From NCBI RefSeq assembly GCF_018474025.1, contig NZ_JAHCTA010000002.1, forward strand, positions 186,562 to 250,561: DNA of 64,000 nt, written 5' to 3'. Shown here one piece after another: positions 35,998 through 45,286 of this stretch (its first letter is position 1; each line of letters opens with the position of its first letter). The position numbers and the translations under genes are program-made. The stretch comes from Alteromonas oceanisediminis. GTDB lineage: Bacteria; Pseudomonadota; Gammaproteobacteria; Enterobacterales; Alteromonadaceae. The notes beneath the pieces are model-generated. The model was not told the DNA's origin. It searched no databases and worked only from the letters and a program-made list of their open reading frames with translations.

Positions 35998-36479
35998 CTG
36001 TAGGCCTGAGTGTTATAAAGCGGCACAGTAGAAAGCGCATGTTTGAAACTACCCGATGTTTCCTTTGTGGAATAAGACACGTACATCAATGTTTGAGATT
36101 GTGCGTCGTAAATACGGCGCACTTTCATATTTTTGAAAAAAATGCTTTTTGATTTGCGAAATACAATTTCGCCTGACGCAGACTTATCGATGTTGGCAAT
36201 CATTTGCGCAGTGATATTACCCGTCTGGCGGCACGCAATCGACGAGTCTGACGGATCAGCCAAATCGAGGTTCGCTTCGATACTGGAAATATGGCATGTT
36301 ACTCCCGTGACAATGGGGTCTTGCAAGGCATCGATTTTTATATCCTTGGTGGTAAACAAGCCCAAAGACACATCGCCTACTTCACTATCGCTGCATCCGA
36401 CCAACGTCAATACGATACTCAATGATGTGATTGTTCGCAGACTGATCCGCTTCAAAAAGGGTGAGATGATGCTAAACAT
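35970..36479 (-). CDS. creA: CreA family protein
   Basis: This 169-residue protein matches the CreA family: KDIKIDALQDPIVTGVTCHIS, then DPSDSSIACRQTGNI, FRKSKSIFFKNMKVRRIYD and TLMYVSYSTK. The N-terminus has a hydrophobic segment ending LVGCSD that looks like a lipoprotein signal, so the mature protein is probably exported. CreA is named from the E. coli cre locus, but its role is unknown; no creBCD genes are nearby. It lies alone between a chemoreceptor gene and cysD. Confidence 0.9.
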   Translation of the reverse strand: MFSIISPFLKRISLRTITSLSIVLTLVGCSDSEVGDVSLGLFTTKDIKIDALQDPIVTGVTCHISSIEANLDLADPSDSSIACRQTGNITAQMIANIDKSASGEIVFRKSKSIFFKNMKVRRIYDAQSQTLMYVSYSTKETSGSFKHALSTVPLYNTQAYSLAPPSTGS

Positions 36480-36627
36480 ACAAAGCTCGCGTTTTAATTC
36501 AATGACAAAGAGTGACAGCTTACCATGCTGTTATGGGCGACGAGAATGAGTTTAGCAACCCTGAGTTAGAAACCTCAGAGTATGCTGCATTAATCCGCTG
36601 AAATTGAGATCGTGTAGTGTGTGCGTT

Positions 36628-37545
36628 CTAAAAGTATCCCTCACGTTTTTTCTTTTCCATCGACCCGGTTTGGTCTTTGTCCAACAAGCGGCCTTCGCGC
36701 TCGCTGGTTTTGCTCACAATCATTTCCGTGACGATTTTTTCCAACGAATCTGCTTTACTGAGTACGGCACCTGTTTGTGGATAGCAGCCTAGGGTTCGAA
36801 AGCGTATCCACCGCTCTTTCAAGCTGGCTTTTTCTGATTGAGTTAAAAATGGCAGCATCCTTTCATCGTCCAAGCCTAAAATCTGTCCGCTGTCTTGGTC
36901 AATCCAACTCATACGCGGCTTGGCAAAGTACAAAGGCACAATATCGATTCGTTCTTTAAGGATATACATCCAGATGTCGAGCTCTGTCCAGTTGGATAAC
37001 GGGAAAACGCGTACTGAATCACCCTTATTAATTTGCGTGTTATACAAAGACCATAATTCAGGGCGCTGCATTTTTGGATCCCATTGATGGTTGGCACTGC
37101 GCACTGAAAACACACGTTCTTTCGCTCGTGATTTTTCTTCATCGCGACGTGCGCCACCCAACGCGGCGTCAAAGCGATGGGTATCCAGTGCCTGTTTGAG
37201 CGCAATGGTCTTCATAAAATCGTTGTACTTTACCGAGCCCGATGTAATGGGGTGAACGCCAGCATCTAAGGCTTCCTGATTCGTATGAACAATCAGCTCA
37301 AACCCCAGTTTGCGCTGCAGGTTGTCGCGAAACGTTGCCATCTCATTGAATTCCCACGTGGTATCAATATGCAAAAGTGGAAAGGGAATTTTATCTGGCC
37401 AAAATGCTTTGCGGGCGAGATGCAACATCACAGTAGAATCTTTGCCAATAGAATAGAACATACACGGGTTCTCGAAACTCGCAGCAACCTCACGCAGTAT
37501 GTGAATCGCTTCAGCCTCTAACATTTCGAGATTGTTCAGCAACAT
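36628..37545 (-). CDS. cysD: Sulfate adenylyltransferase subunit 2, orphan
   Basis: This 305-residue protein is the PP-loop ATP-sulfurylase subunit Cys[45 protein letters not shown], and the conserved end KKREGYF. With CysN it makes adenylylsulfate from ATP and sulfate. In most bacteria cysN follows directly, but here creA lies downstream and no cysN, cysC or cysG is in reach. It could be a second copy or a gene separated from its partner by rearrangement. The preceding 282 bases hold nothing I can identify. Confidence 0.95.
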   Translation of the reverse strand: MLLNNLEMLEAEAIHILREVAASFENPCMFYSIGKDSTVMLHLARKAFWPDKIPFPLLHIDTTWEFNEMATFRDNLQRKLGFELIVHTNQEALDAGVHPITSGSVKYNDFMKTIALKQALDTHRFDAALGGARRDEEKSRAKERVFSVRSANHQWDPKMQRPELWSLYNTQINKGDSVRVFPLSNWTELDIWMYILKERIDIVPLYFAKPRMSWIDQDSGQILGLDDERMLPFLTQSEKASLKERWIRFRTLGCYPQTGAVLSKADSLEKIVTEMIVSKTSEREGRLLDKDQTGSMEKKKREGYF

Positions 37546-37827
37546 AATTCATCTATTCCCTGTGGTATGAGTGTGATGGCCTATATTTGAAAGAGTACGA
37601 CGTAATGATTGTTAGTGAAACTCGATATTTTCAGGACTACCCTCAGTTTTTTTGGAGGTATGGCTGTATAGACCTCGCGCGCAGCATTAAACCCTGTAGG
37701 CAGCATCTGATGACAATTTACGCAGCGTTCTTGCACACTTACAGGGAAATGCTAGATGATACGCGCTCAGTTTTGTTTGAATTGTCACCAACCTGCCACA
37801 ATGACGTATCTTAAGAATCGACGCTGT

Positions 37828-38160
37828 CTAAATATAACGACGGTGTTCGGCAAGGTATCCTAAGAGTAAAAAAATCGCCACGATGGAAGTACCGCGATAC
37901 AGCGATGGGATCATTAGCAGGCCCTGTTTCACCACAGGCGTCAAAAAAATGACCAATAAGCCATAGCCAAACGCGCAGATGAGTACAAACACCAGTGTGC
38001 GTAAAATAAAGTGCAAGGATTGTAATTGCCGTTTGATATTTTTGTTCACGACATCACCGTATATCACCAACAGTGTCGCGAGTATGGTTAGGGCAATTTC
38101 GGTGTAGTAGGGCGAAACCCAGTGGGTCAGTTGCAGCAGTAAAGCGTGGATTGTTTGCAT
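37828..38160 (-). CDS. DUF3392 family membrane protein
   Basis: This 110-residue protein has three hydrophobic segments (EIALTILATLLVIYGDVVN, LVFVLICAFGYGLLVIFL, TSIVAIFLLLGYLAEHRR) in the order of DUF3392 proteins of marine Gammaproteobacteria. The basic loop KNIKRQLQSLHFILR lies between helices 1 and 2. The function of the family is unknown. It follows the GH97 gene's terminator. Confidence 0.82.
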   Translation of the reverse strand: MQTIHALLLQLTHWVSPYYTEIALTILATLLVIYGDVVNKNIKRQLQSLHFILRTLVFVLICAFGYGLLVIFLTPVVKQGLLMIPSLYRGTSIVAIFLLLGYLAEHRRYI

Positions 38161-38189
38161 GGGTAGTGAGAGCCGAGCGTAGTACGAAT

Positions 38190-38213
38190 AAAAGACCCGC
38201 CTGATGGGCGGGC
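38190..38213 (-). terminator. Rho-independent terminator of the GH97 gene
   Basis: On the minus strand CCCGCC-CATCA-GGCGGG is followed by TCTTTTATTC. It lies about 50 bases after the alpha-glucosidase stop. Confidence 0.85.
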
Positions 38214-38262
38214 CGTTACAATAGGCAAACAGTATACCGAGCCGAGCGGGTCGGCGACAAGC

Positions 38263-40341
38263 CTATAACTTTTTAAAACGTACGGCCAAGCCCCCTGCCG
38301 CAGACAGTTTAACGTTGATAGTGTCGTCTCGGGTAACGCGGCGCTGCTCAATCACCATCGCATAAGGGTTGGTTTGCCAATTCGTCTCATCAGCGTCACG
38401 ATAAATCTGCGCTTCGTACGCTGCACCTTCGCTGAGAAATGTCAGTGGCACACTTATCTCGCGCGCGTGTTCATCGGTGATCGCACCTAAATACCAGTCT
38501 TCACCGGAATAATGTTTGTGCTGCTTTTCCTGACGAGCAAAAACAATGAAATCACCCACCTCTCCCTGAAGCGCAATCGATTGCTCCCAATCGGTGGGTA
38601 CGTCTTGAATAAATGTAAACGCGTCAGGTTTATCCAAGTAATTTTCGGGTAAATCAGCAGCCATCTGAATAGGGCTGTAAATCACCACATATTGCGCGAG
38701 TTGACGTGCGAGTGTGCTGTGAGGGCGCATGTAGCTGTGCTCGCCCCATTCTGGGCCGCCACCCGTATTGAGGTCGGGGTAATCGAAATCGAAAATACCC
38801 GGCGTAAAGTCCATCGGCCCCGCTAACATCCGCGTAAACGCAAGCATGGGAATATGTTCAGGTGGATTTGGTTTTGCCCAGCCAGAATTGTATTCCTGAC
38901 CGCGCGCGCTTTCTCGAGAAATCCAGTTCGGATAAGTGCGGCGTAGGCCAGTGTCTTTCACCGATTCATGAGTGTTAATTGATAATTCATATTTCGCCGC
39001 TGTTTTGACATTGTGGATAAAATGATTTACCACGTCTTGGCTGTCGGTAAACTCATACCGCATGATGCCATTTTCATCTCGACGTTTAAGGTTTTGCCCG
39101 TGTGCAACGTAACCCGTTTTAATTTGGCTAACGCCCAGTTGTTGATACAACGCGAAACCGTCTTCCATTTGTGCTTCATAATTGGTTATGCCGCCCGACG
39201 TCTCATGATGACCAACGAGTTTTACCCCTTTGGATTTAGCGTGTTCAGCGACTTTATTGATATCAAAGTCAGCGTAGCTCTCAGTAAAAGAGAATAGCTC
39301 AGAATTTGCGATCCAGTTACCATCCCAGCCGGTGTTCCAGCCCTCAACCAACACACCATCGAAACCGTACTTGGCAGCAAAATTAATGTAATCGAGGGTG
39401 CGCTCAGTGGTTGCACCGTGCTTTTCACCCGCTCCCCACGTGAATTTACCAATATGCATGCCCCACCAAATACCGATATATTTGCCGGGCACAACCCAAT
39501 CAACGTTGCCCAGAGCATTCGGCTCGTTGAGATTCAACGCCATCAATGAGTTAACCAAATCGACAGCCTCATCGCCCACCGTGATGGTACGCCACGGCGT
39601 AACAAAGTCGCCCTGTTTACGCACCAGCGTGCCATCAGCGCGCGGTGCAAGCGAGGCGACGAAACGCCCGACCTCCTGCTTATCCAGACTCATTCCCGCA
39701 TAATCGACCAAAGCGGCTTCATGGATCGCGATATACGAGCCATCTTTATAACTGACCGTGAAGGGCGTATGAGCTTTGGCAACCTGCTGTAGCGGCGTTT
39801 TTCGATACAAATATTCATAACGTTCACGGCCTTGGCCGGGTATCCAATAAGCCGTGGCGAGATGAGAGTCGGGCAAAGTAAACTCTGTCAGTTCTCGGGT
39901 AATCGTTAAATCCCCTTGCCCTGCTAATTCATAGCGAAATGCCACGCCTTCGTTGAATGCGCGAGCACGGATAGTGAAAAAGCGCGTTTTATCAGAAACA
40001 TGGCTAAATTTGACGACCACTTCGTTGTAATGATTACGGATAATGCGCTGCTCACCCCAGGGTTGCTCCCACTCGCTATCATGCTGATCTCTACTGACTT
40101 CGCTAAGCAGAAAGTCGCGGTACATGGGCCGTGCTTTCTCAAAAGTAAACCCCAGTTTGCTCGGTGCCACAATCGGTTTTCCTTTGCGCGTCAGGGTATA
40201 GCGAGCTAACTGTTCATCATCGCTGAAAGTCAGCGAAAGCGCTTTGTTCGGCGATGTTAACGCCACCGTTTCGGCGTTTGCATCGCTCATGATAACGATT
40301 GCTGTGATAAGTAGTGCGAGCACGGGGATTGTTTGGCGCAT
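38263..40341 (-). CDS. GH97 alpha-glucosidase
   Basis: This 692-residue protein has a signal peptide (QTIPVLALLITAIVIMSDANA) and the three parts of GH97: an N-terminal beta-sandwich, a TIM-barrel (WWGMHIGKFTWGAG, GVLVEGWNTGWDGNW) and a C-terminal beta domain. The acidic residues of the inverting, SusB-like type are present: HHETSG, NTHESVKDTGLRRTYPNW and SRESARGQEYN each carry the expected Glu. That favours an alpha-glucosidase releasing beta-glucose over the retaining alpha-galactosidase branch. It should act in the periplasm on malto-oligosaccharides. No other starch genes are adjacent. Confidence 0.93.
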   Translation of the reverse strand: MRQTIPVLALLITAIVIMSDANAETVALTSPNKALSLTFSDDEQLARYTLTRKGKPIVAPSKLGFTFEKARPMYRDFLLSEVSRDQHDSEWEQPWGEQRIIRNHYNEVVVKFSHVSDKTRFFTIRARAFNEGVAFRYELAGQGDLTITRELTEFTLPDSHLATAYWIPGQGRERYEYLYRKTPLQQVAKAHTPFTVSYKDGSYIAIHEAALVDYAGMSLDKQEVGRFVASLAPRADGTLVRKQGDFVTPWRTITVGDEAVDLVNSLMALNLNEPNALGNVDWVVPGKYIGIWWGMHIGKFTWGAGEKHGATTERTLDYINFAAKYGFDGVLVEGWNTGWDGNWIANSELFSFTESYADFDINKVAEHAKSKGVKLVGHHETSGGITNYEAQMEDGFALYQQLGVSQIKTGYVAHGQNLKRRDENGIMRYEFTDSQDVVNHFIHNVKTAAKYELSINTHESVKDTGLRRTYPNWISRESARGQEYNSGWAKPNPPEHIPMLAFTRMLAGPMDFTPGIFDFDYPDLNTGGGPEWGEHSYMRPHSTLARQLAQYVVIYSPIQMAADLPENYLDKPDAFTFIQDVPTDWEQSIALQGEVGDFIVFARQEKQHKHYSGEDWYLGAITDEHAREISVPLTFLSEGAAYEAQIYRDADETNWQTNPYAMVIEQRRVTRDDTINVKLSAAGGLAVRFKKL

Positions 40342-40540
40342 AAGGACTTAAGGTGCGTAGATTGGTAAAGTCAATATAGAGTAAAGATGCCAAAATGAAA
40401 AGGCAGAAAAAAACAGGCTAGCGTTGCTGGCGCTGCCGTGTATTTGACGTGTTTTGCCACCGTCTTTTATTGGCAGAAACCCGGTAAGCGGCCGTTAAAA
40501 ACTGCGAAATGCCGTCAGCTAACAGCGCATTCTCGTTCAA

Positions 40541-40575
40541 CAAGCCTTGGTGCTAAATCACTCCACCAAGGCTTG
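40541..40575 (-). terminator. 12-bp stem-loop after the second MscS gene
   Basis: CAAGCCTTGGTG and CACCAAGGCTTG pair perfectly over an 11-base loop, 18 bases after the mscS stop. Only TTG follows on the minus strand, so it may act in both directions or with Rho. Confidence 0.55.
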
Positions 40576-40593
40576 CGTACCCGCTTATCTCTA

Positions 40594-41919
40594 TTACTTC
40601 GAAGGGTTGTCGATGTTGATCCGGTCGTTGAGTACTCGAACTTCGCGCTGCGGGAACGGAATTTCGATACCATTTTTACGTAAGGTCTCAAAGATGATCA
40701 GCATCAAATCGCCGCCCACGCGGTTTTTGCCATCATCAACGCCTTCCATCCAAAATTCCACAAACATATTCACGCCGGAATCCCCAAAACTATCGATCTC
40801 ACAGTCGGGGCGTTCTTCAAATGGTACTTCTTCGCCGCTGATAACTTGCGGGTGCTCGCACACGGCTTCTTTGATAAATTCGACCATGCTTCGAATGTCG
40901 GTTTCATACGGTACTGAGAAGTCTACGCGGTAACGTTGCTTGGGATCCTTGTGCGTCCAGTTGACCATGAGGTCTGAAATAAACTTCTCGTTAGGCACTA
41001 GAATATCTTTGCCATCGTAAGTCTCTAGAATGGTGTAACGCATTCTAAATTCGCGTACAAAGCCTTTTTGCCCATCGCTCAATTCAACAAAATCACCGAT
41101 GGTCAATGAGCGGTCGAGTAGAATGATCATGCCAGAGATAAAGTTGGATGCGATGGTTTGTAAACCCAGGCCCAAACCCACACCCAATGCGCCGCCAAAT
41201 ACGGCGAGTGCGGTGAGGTTGATACCCATAATATTAAGCAACAGAATAAAGATGATACAGAACAGTGCAACTTCAAAAATCTTTGAAAACACTTCTTTGG
41301 TGCTGACATCCAGTGACTTCTGGTTGCGAATAATATCTTTACCTACGGTGTTTGAAGCACGTCCCAACCAGAATAAAAAGATGCCGAAGATGAGCACGCG
41401 TGCCACTCCGTAGGCCGAGACTTCAACGTTGCCAACACTTAAAGAAATCTCGCTCAGCGAAGACACCACCAGTGGCAATACACCGGTCAAGTGCAAAAAG
41501 AGAATGGGTAAGCCTAACCAGCGAAATAGTGATGCGGCAACCGGGTTGGTGACAAAGGCTTTGATACAACTGTTAAAAAACAGCATCAAAGCAATCACAA
41601 GTGCTGCGTTTAAGATCCACCCAGGAAACTGAAACTGCTCACTCAGCTCCGTGGTGAGTTTGAGAAAAACAATTGCTAGCAACGGGAAGAGAATATCGCC
41701 TAAACGATACGCTAATTGTCGCAACGTATGCGCGCCGTCGCCGGGGTCGTTATGCGTTAAGCCAATGGCCTTGCGTAGGCGCTTAGCCAGTAAAAAAGCG
41801 ACTAAATAGATGGCGCCAATTTCCACGAACTGAAATAAGGTATGTGGGCTGCTGATCACGTCAATCGACGCATTCATTGCGTCAGTTGCTGATTGCTTAA
41901 GCGCTTCAAAATTTATCAT
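40594..41919 (-). CDS. MscS-family mechanosensitive channel, longer type
   Basis: This 441-residue protein has five or six membrane helices before the MscS core. The pore helix is LTALAVFGGALGVGLGLGLQTIASNFISGMIIL, with the Gly/Ala pattern of MscS TM3; the beta domain includes LTIGDFVELSDGQKGFVREFRMRYTILETYDGKDILVPNEKFI. The extra N-terminal helices place it near the MscM/YnaI-type channels. It should gate under membrane tension. It stands alone between the GH97 gene and the S9 peptidase. Confidence 0.92.
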   Translation of the reverse strand: MINFEALKQSATDAMNASIDVISSPHTLFQFVEIGAIYLVAFLLAKRLRKAIGLTHNDPGDGAHTLRQLAYRLGDILFPLLAIVFLKLTTELSEQFQFPGWILNAALVIALMLFFNSCIKAFVTNPVAASLFRWLGLPILFLHLTGVLPLVVSSLSEISLSVGNVEVSAYGVARVLIFGIFLFWLGRASNTVGKDIIRNQKSLDVSTKEVFSKIFEVALFCIIFILLLNIMGINLTALAVFGGALGVGLGLGLQTIASNFISGMIILLDRSLTIGDFVELSDGQKGFVREFRMRYTILETYDGKDILVPNEKFISDLMVNWTHKDPKQRYRVDFSVPYETDIRSMVEFIKEAVCEHPQVISGEEVPFEERPDCEIDSFGDSGVNMFVEFWMEGVDDGKNRVGGDLMLIIFETLRKNGIEIPFPQREVRVLNDRINIDNPSK

Positions 41920-42014
41920 TCTAATTATTACCGTCTTAGCTATTGTGCCCTAAAGGACAATCTTCAAGCCGGTTTTACGTCGACTGCGACCTAAAATCCA
42001 GCAGTTTTTATGAT

Positions 42015-44078
42015 TTATTCGGCTTCTTGCGTGCGGTATTTTTCAAACCACGCCACAATATGCCCGACTTTTTGGATCAATCGGCTTGGGCGGCTTGCGA
42101 TGCCGTGTGACGCACCGGGAATTCGAACCATTGCTGAATCAATTTGGCGTAATTGCAGTGCCTGATAGTACTGCTCAGTTTCACTGATTGGCGTGCGATA
42201 ATCTGCTTCACCGGTCAGTAGCATAGTCGGGGTGTTAACATTGCCCACCAGTGACAGCGGAGAACGCGCCCATAACTTGTCAGCAATGTTCCATGGCATG
42301 TCTTCCATCCAATATTGGGTGAAGAACGGATAGGCGTCTGCTGTGAGCGCAAAGCTCATCCAGTTGATCACTGGTTTGGCAACCACGGCGGCAGCGAAAC
42401 GATCCGTTTTGCCAATGCTCCACGCGGTCAACACACCACCGCCAGAGCCACCTGTAATAAACAACTGCTCACTGTCGACATAGCCTTTAGCCACCACCGC
42501 ATCAACGATATCAATCAAATCATTGTAGTCTTCTGACGGGTAATTGTGGTGGATGAGATTCGCGAACTCAGTACCATAAGAAGAGCTGCCACGTGGGTTT
42601 GACCATACCACCACATATCCCTTCGCCGCCATCAGCTGAACTTCAGTTGAGAAGGCAGGGCCGTAAGCGGCATGAGGGCCGCCATGAATTTCAAGGATCA
42701 TCGGGTATCGTTGTTGAGGGTTAAAGTTGGGAGGCAGAGCAATCCAGCCTTCAACTTCGCGCTCGTCGACACTGGACTTAACCGTGATGGCTTCAACGCT
42801 CGCCAATGCTTTATGAGCCAATAAATCGTCATTGAGGTGCGTTAATTGGCGAGTTTGTTTGTTATCGCGTAAAAATAAGTCTGCAGGGCGCTGAGGATTG
42901 TTAGCGGTGAACACGATGCGCTGACCAGACAAGAGCGCAAACTCACCGGAGGTGTAAGGCCGACCCAATGATTGACCGCCAAGCTTGATATCCGTAACAA
43001 CATGCGTTTCATTCAAGTCGTACTGTGCAACGCGGTGATCACCACTGTCCAAATAACTGATATAAAGTGACCGGTCATTCGCCCATTGCAGATCAGTAAT
43101 GGCGCGATCTAGCTGCGGCGTCAGTACCTGCGTGGTGCTGTCGTTGAGGTTCATGACCATCAGTTTAGGGATTTGATAGGCCATTTTGTTGTCGTCTACC
43201 CACAAGTAGGCTAAACGCTCGCCGTCAGGGCTAAGCACCGGTGCGCTTTCACTGCCATTCTCATTGGTAATCTCTTCAATAGCGCCGGTCGCCATGGTTA
43301 AGCGATAGAGGTCTGCTGCGAGTGGGTTAAAAATCGCGTCACTCTGTCGGTTGGCACTGAAATACAGTGATTGACTGTCTGCGCTCCAACTGATCTGAGC
43401 ATCGTGATCGTAATCACCCTGGGTTAATTGGCGCGGTGTACCGCCTTCGCTGGGAACCACAAAAATATGCGTGTAGCCCATATCATTGTAACCGCCGGAA
43501 TCACTACGGTATGCGGTGGTCGTAATGGTCTTGGCGGGTTCCGCCCACGTGGCGTTGTCGGGTTTCGCTGGCATGTCAGTAAACAGTGTGTCAGGTTGCG
43601 ACGGCACAAATGCGCTAAACGCTAGCCATTTGCCATCGGGAGACCAACTGATATTACTGGGAAACTCTGACAAGTTGGTTACTTTTACCGTTGCACCGTC
43701 GCTGAGGTAGCGTACATACAACTGGTGGTTACCTTCTTTGTTGGATACGTAGGCGAGCCGGCTACCATCGCGGCTGATGCGAGGTGACAGATAGTTGTCT
43801 TTGCCCGACAACACGGGGCGATGGGCGCCCGTTCTGACATTGATAGTCCACAGGTTGGAGCGCACACTATCCGTCATGATGTCCATTGACTGGCGAACAT
43901 AGATAACATCATCGCTGTCAGGCACAGCTTGCATTGATGTGGCATATTCGAGCTGAAACACGTCAGCATAGTCGAATGTGTCAGGCAACTGCGCTGACGC
44001 AGTAAATGTCGACAACGCTGCTAACAAGGATGCATTAATCAAAGCGCAGAGGCGGCGTGGAAGTGACAGTAAACGCAT
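42015..44078 (-). CDS. Secreted S9-family peptidase
   Basis: This 687-residue protein has a signal peptide (ALINASLLAALSTFTASA), a WD40-like propeller with repeated blades (SPRISRDGSRLAYVSN, ISWSPDGKWLAF, SADSQSLYFSANR), and an S9C-type catalytic domain: LEIHGGPHAAYG, the nucleophile in FITGGSGGGVLTAW, Asp in TGEADYRTP and His in PGASHGI. The usual GGSYGG is GGSGGG here. It is read from the same strand as algL, 65 bases after it, without a clear terminator, so read-through from the alginate operon is possible, although a link to alginate is not otherwise evident. Confidence 0.92.
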   Translation of the reverse strand: MRLLSLPRRLCALINASLLAALSTFTASAQLPDTFDYADVFQLEYATSMQAVPDSDDVIYVRQSMDIMTDSVRSNLWTINVRTGAHRPVLSGKDNYLSPRISRDGSRLAYVSNKEGNHQLYVRYLSDGATVKVTNLSEFPSNISWSPDGKWLAFSAFVPSQPDTLFTDMPAKPDNATWAEPAKTITTTAYRSDSGGYNDMGYTHIFVVPSEGGTPRQLTQGDYDHDAQISWSADSQSLYFSANRQSDAIFNPLAADLYRLTMATGAIEEITNENGSESAPVLSPDGERLAYLWVDDNKMAYQIPKLMVMNLNDSTTQVLTPQLDRAITDLQWANDRSLYISYLDSGDHRVAQYDLNETHVVTDIKLGGQSLGRPYTSGEFALLSGQRIVFTANNPQRPADLFLRDNKQTRQLTHLNDDLLAHKALASVEAITVKSSVDEREVEGWIALPPNFNPQQRYPMILEIHGGPHAAYGPAFSTEVQLMAAKGYVVVWSNPRGSSSYGTEFANLIHHNYPSEDYNDLIDIVDAVVAKGYVDSEQLFITGGSGGGVLTAWSIGKTDRFAAAVVAKPVINWMSFALTADAYPFFTQYWMEDMPWNIADKLWARSPLSLVGNVNTPTMLLTGEADYRTPISETEQYYQALQLRQIDSAMVRIPGASHGIASRPSRLIQKVGHIVAWFEKYRTQEAE

Positions 44079-44143
44079 AGAGATCCCGCTAAATAGTTCT
44101 TTTAATAACGGTACCTTAAAACGAGAGGCTTGCCTACAGTTGG

Positions 44144-45286
44144 TTAGTAGACCACGTCTGACTTACAAGCCTTACGCCACGCATAATATGTACCTGTTTT
44201 GCCACCTAAACGTGAATAACCCTGAGTGTAACGTGAGGCGACTAATTCGCTCATTGAACAAAGCACCGCTGGCGATGATCCATTAGCAAATGATAAATGG
44301 ATAGGTACCCATGCTATTCGCCCACCTTGAAGCGGTTTATAGCTATTCTGCTTACCAGCCAGTTCTTCAATACCAGAAGAGTCGGTTATGGTCTTCACGG
44401 TAGTACTGACAAGCCGGTAGTAGCTCTGCCACTCAACGCTCATATCACTTGAGTCTTCATTGGCGGCAATAAAAGCGGCCAGCCCTACCAAGGGCATGGT
44501 GGCAAAATTCTGATACTCTCGGGCTCTCTTACCTCGTTTCATTTCGTTGTGCAATAATCCGGTTGATTGAACGTCGCTCATTGCAAGTAGCCACACTTTT
44601 TTAGCCCAGTTATACATACTTGTATTGTGCGATATTGCAGCAACATTCATGACTGCCCACGCAGCCCAATAATCATGATTATTTCTTAAACGCTCCGCAC
44701 GGTCAGAGTAGTCAGATATGACAAGCTCTGCCAATTGCACCAACCAATTTTGAATAGCTAATTGTTGTTTTTGTGTGAGTTGGTTTGATAAATTCAGTCG
44801 CACATAACTGGCAGCTAAGCTGGCCAATGCCCACTTTCTTACTGCCTTACCCGTCTTTGAGGTCAATGTCGTTGAGAGGGCGCCGCGATCAGCCCACTGA
44901 AGCAAGTTCTCAGAGTAACAGCGTATACTCTGGGTGGAAGTTAAATCAGAACTTATGTCATCTACCAAAGAAACCATGTAGGTTGTGTAAGCATAGATTG
45001 ATTCAGTTGCTTCACGGTAACGGGCGTGGCTTTCATTATTTATGGTATCCTTAGACCGCTCGGATTGACTGTATTTACTGGGAACGTTTAAGTCATCAGT
45101 AAAGGGGCTGAAATATTGACAGTTGCCAAAGTCAGTCGAGTTACTGCGAGAAACGGAAATGGGTTCAAAAGGCAGGTTTATCTGATTACGCGGTGCTCGC
45201 GTGGCGCAAGAGGTCATTATCAACGCCAAGCAAAGAAGAATTAAGCTTCTATATTTTGTACGATAAACGCTTAATCGATTGTGCAT
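44144..45286 (-). CDS. algL: Alginate lyase AlgL (PL5)
   Basis: This 380-residue protein has a lipoprotein-like signal (SLILLCLALIMTSCATRAP) and the PL5 fold. The catalytic segment RNNHDYWAAWAVMNVAA matches the NNHSYW histidine of Pseudomonas AlgL, and REYQNFATMPLVGLAAF carries the matching Tyr; the Lys in VPSKYSQ is also kept. AlgL clears alginate that strays into the periplasm during export. The possible lipid anchor is unlike the soluble periplasmic enzyme of Pseudomonas. Its ATG overlaps the end of algX by 16 bases. It is the last alg gene here. Confidence 0.9.
   Translation of the reverse strand: MHNRLSVYRTKYRSLILLCLALIMTSCATRAPRNQINLPFEPISVSRSNSTDFGNCQYFSPFTDDLNVPSKYSQSERSKDTINNESHARYREATESIYAYTTYMVSLVDDISSDLTSTQSIRCYSENLLQWADRGALSTTLTSKTGKAVRKWALASLAASYVRLNLSNQLTQKQQLAIQNWLVQLAELVISDYSDRAERLRNNHDYWAAWAVMNVAAISHNTSMYNWAKKVWLLAMSDVQSTGLLHNEMKRGKRAREYQNFATMPLVGLAAFIAANEDSSDMSVEWQSYYRLVSTTVKTITDSSGIEELAGKQNSYKPLQGGRIAWVPIHLSFANGSSPAVLCSMSELVASRYTQGYSRLGGKTGTYYAWRKACKSDVVY

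Noticed and set aside
37587-37814. Open frame of 75 codons in the gap upstream of cysD
   Set aside because: It starts at a TTG without a ribosome binding site and its composition fits no family; I do not think it is a gene.
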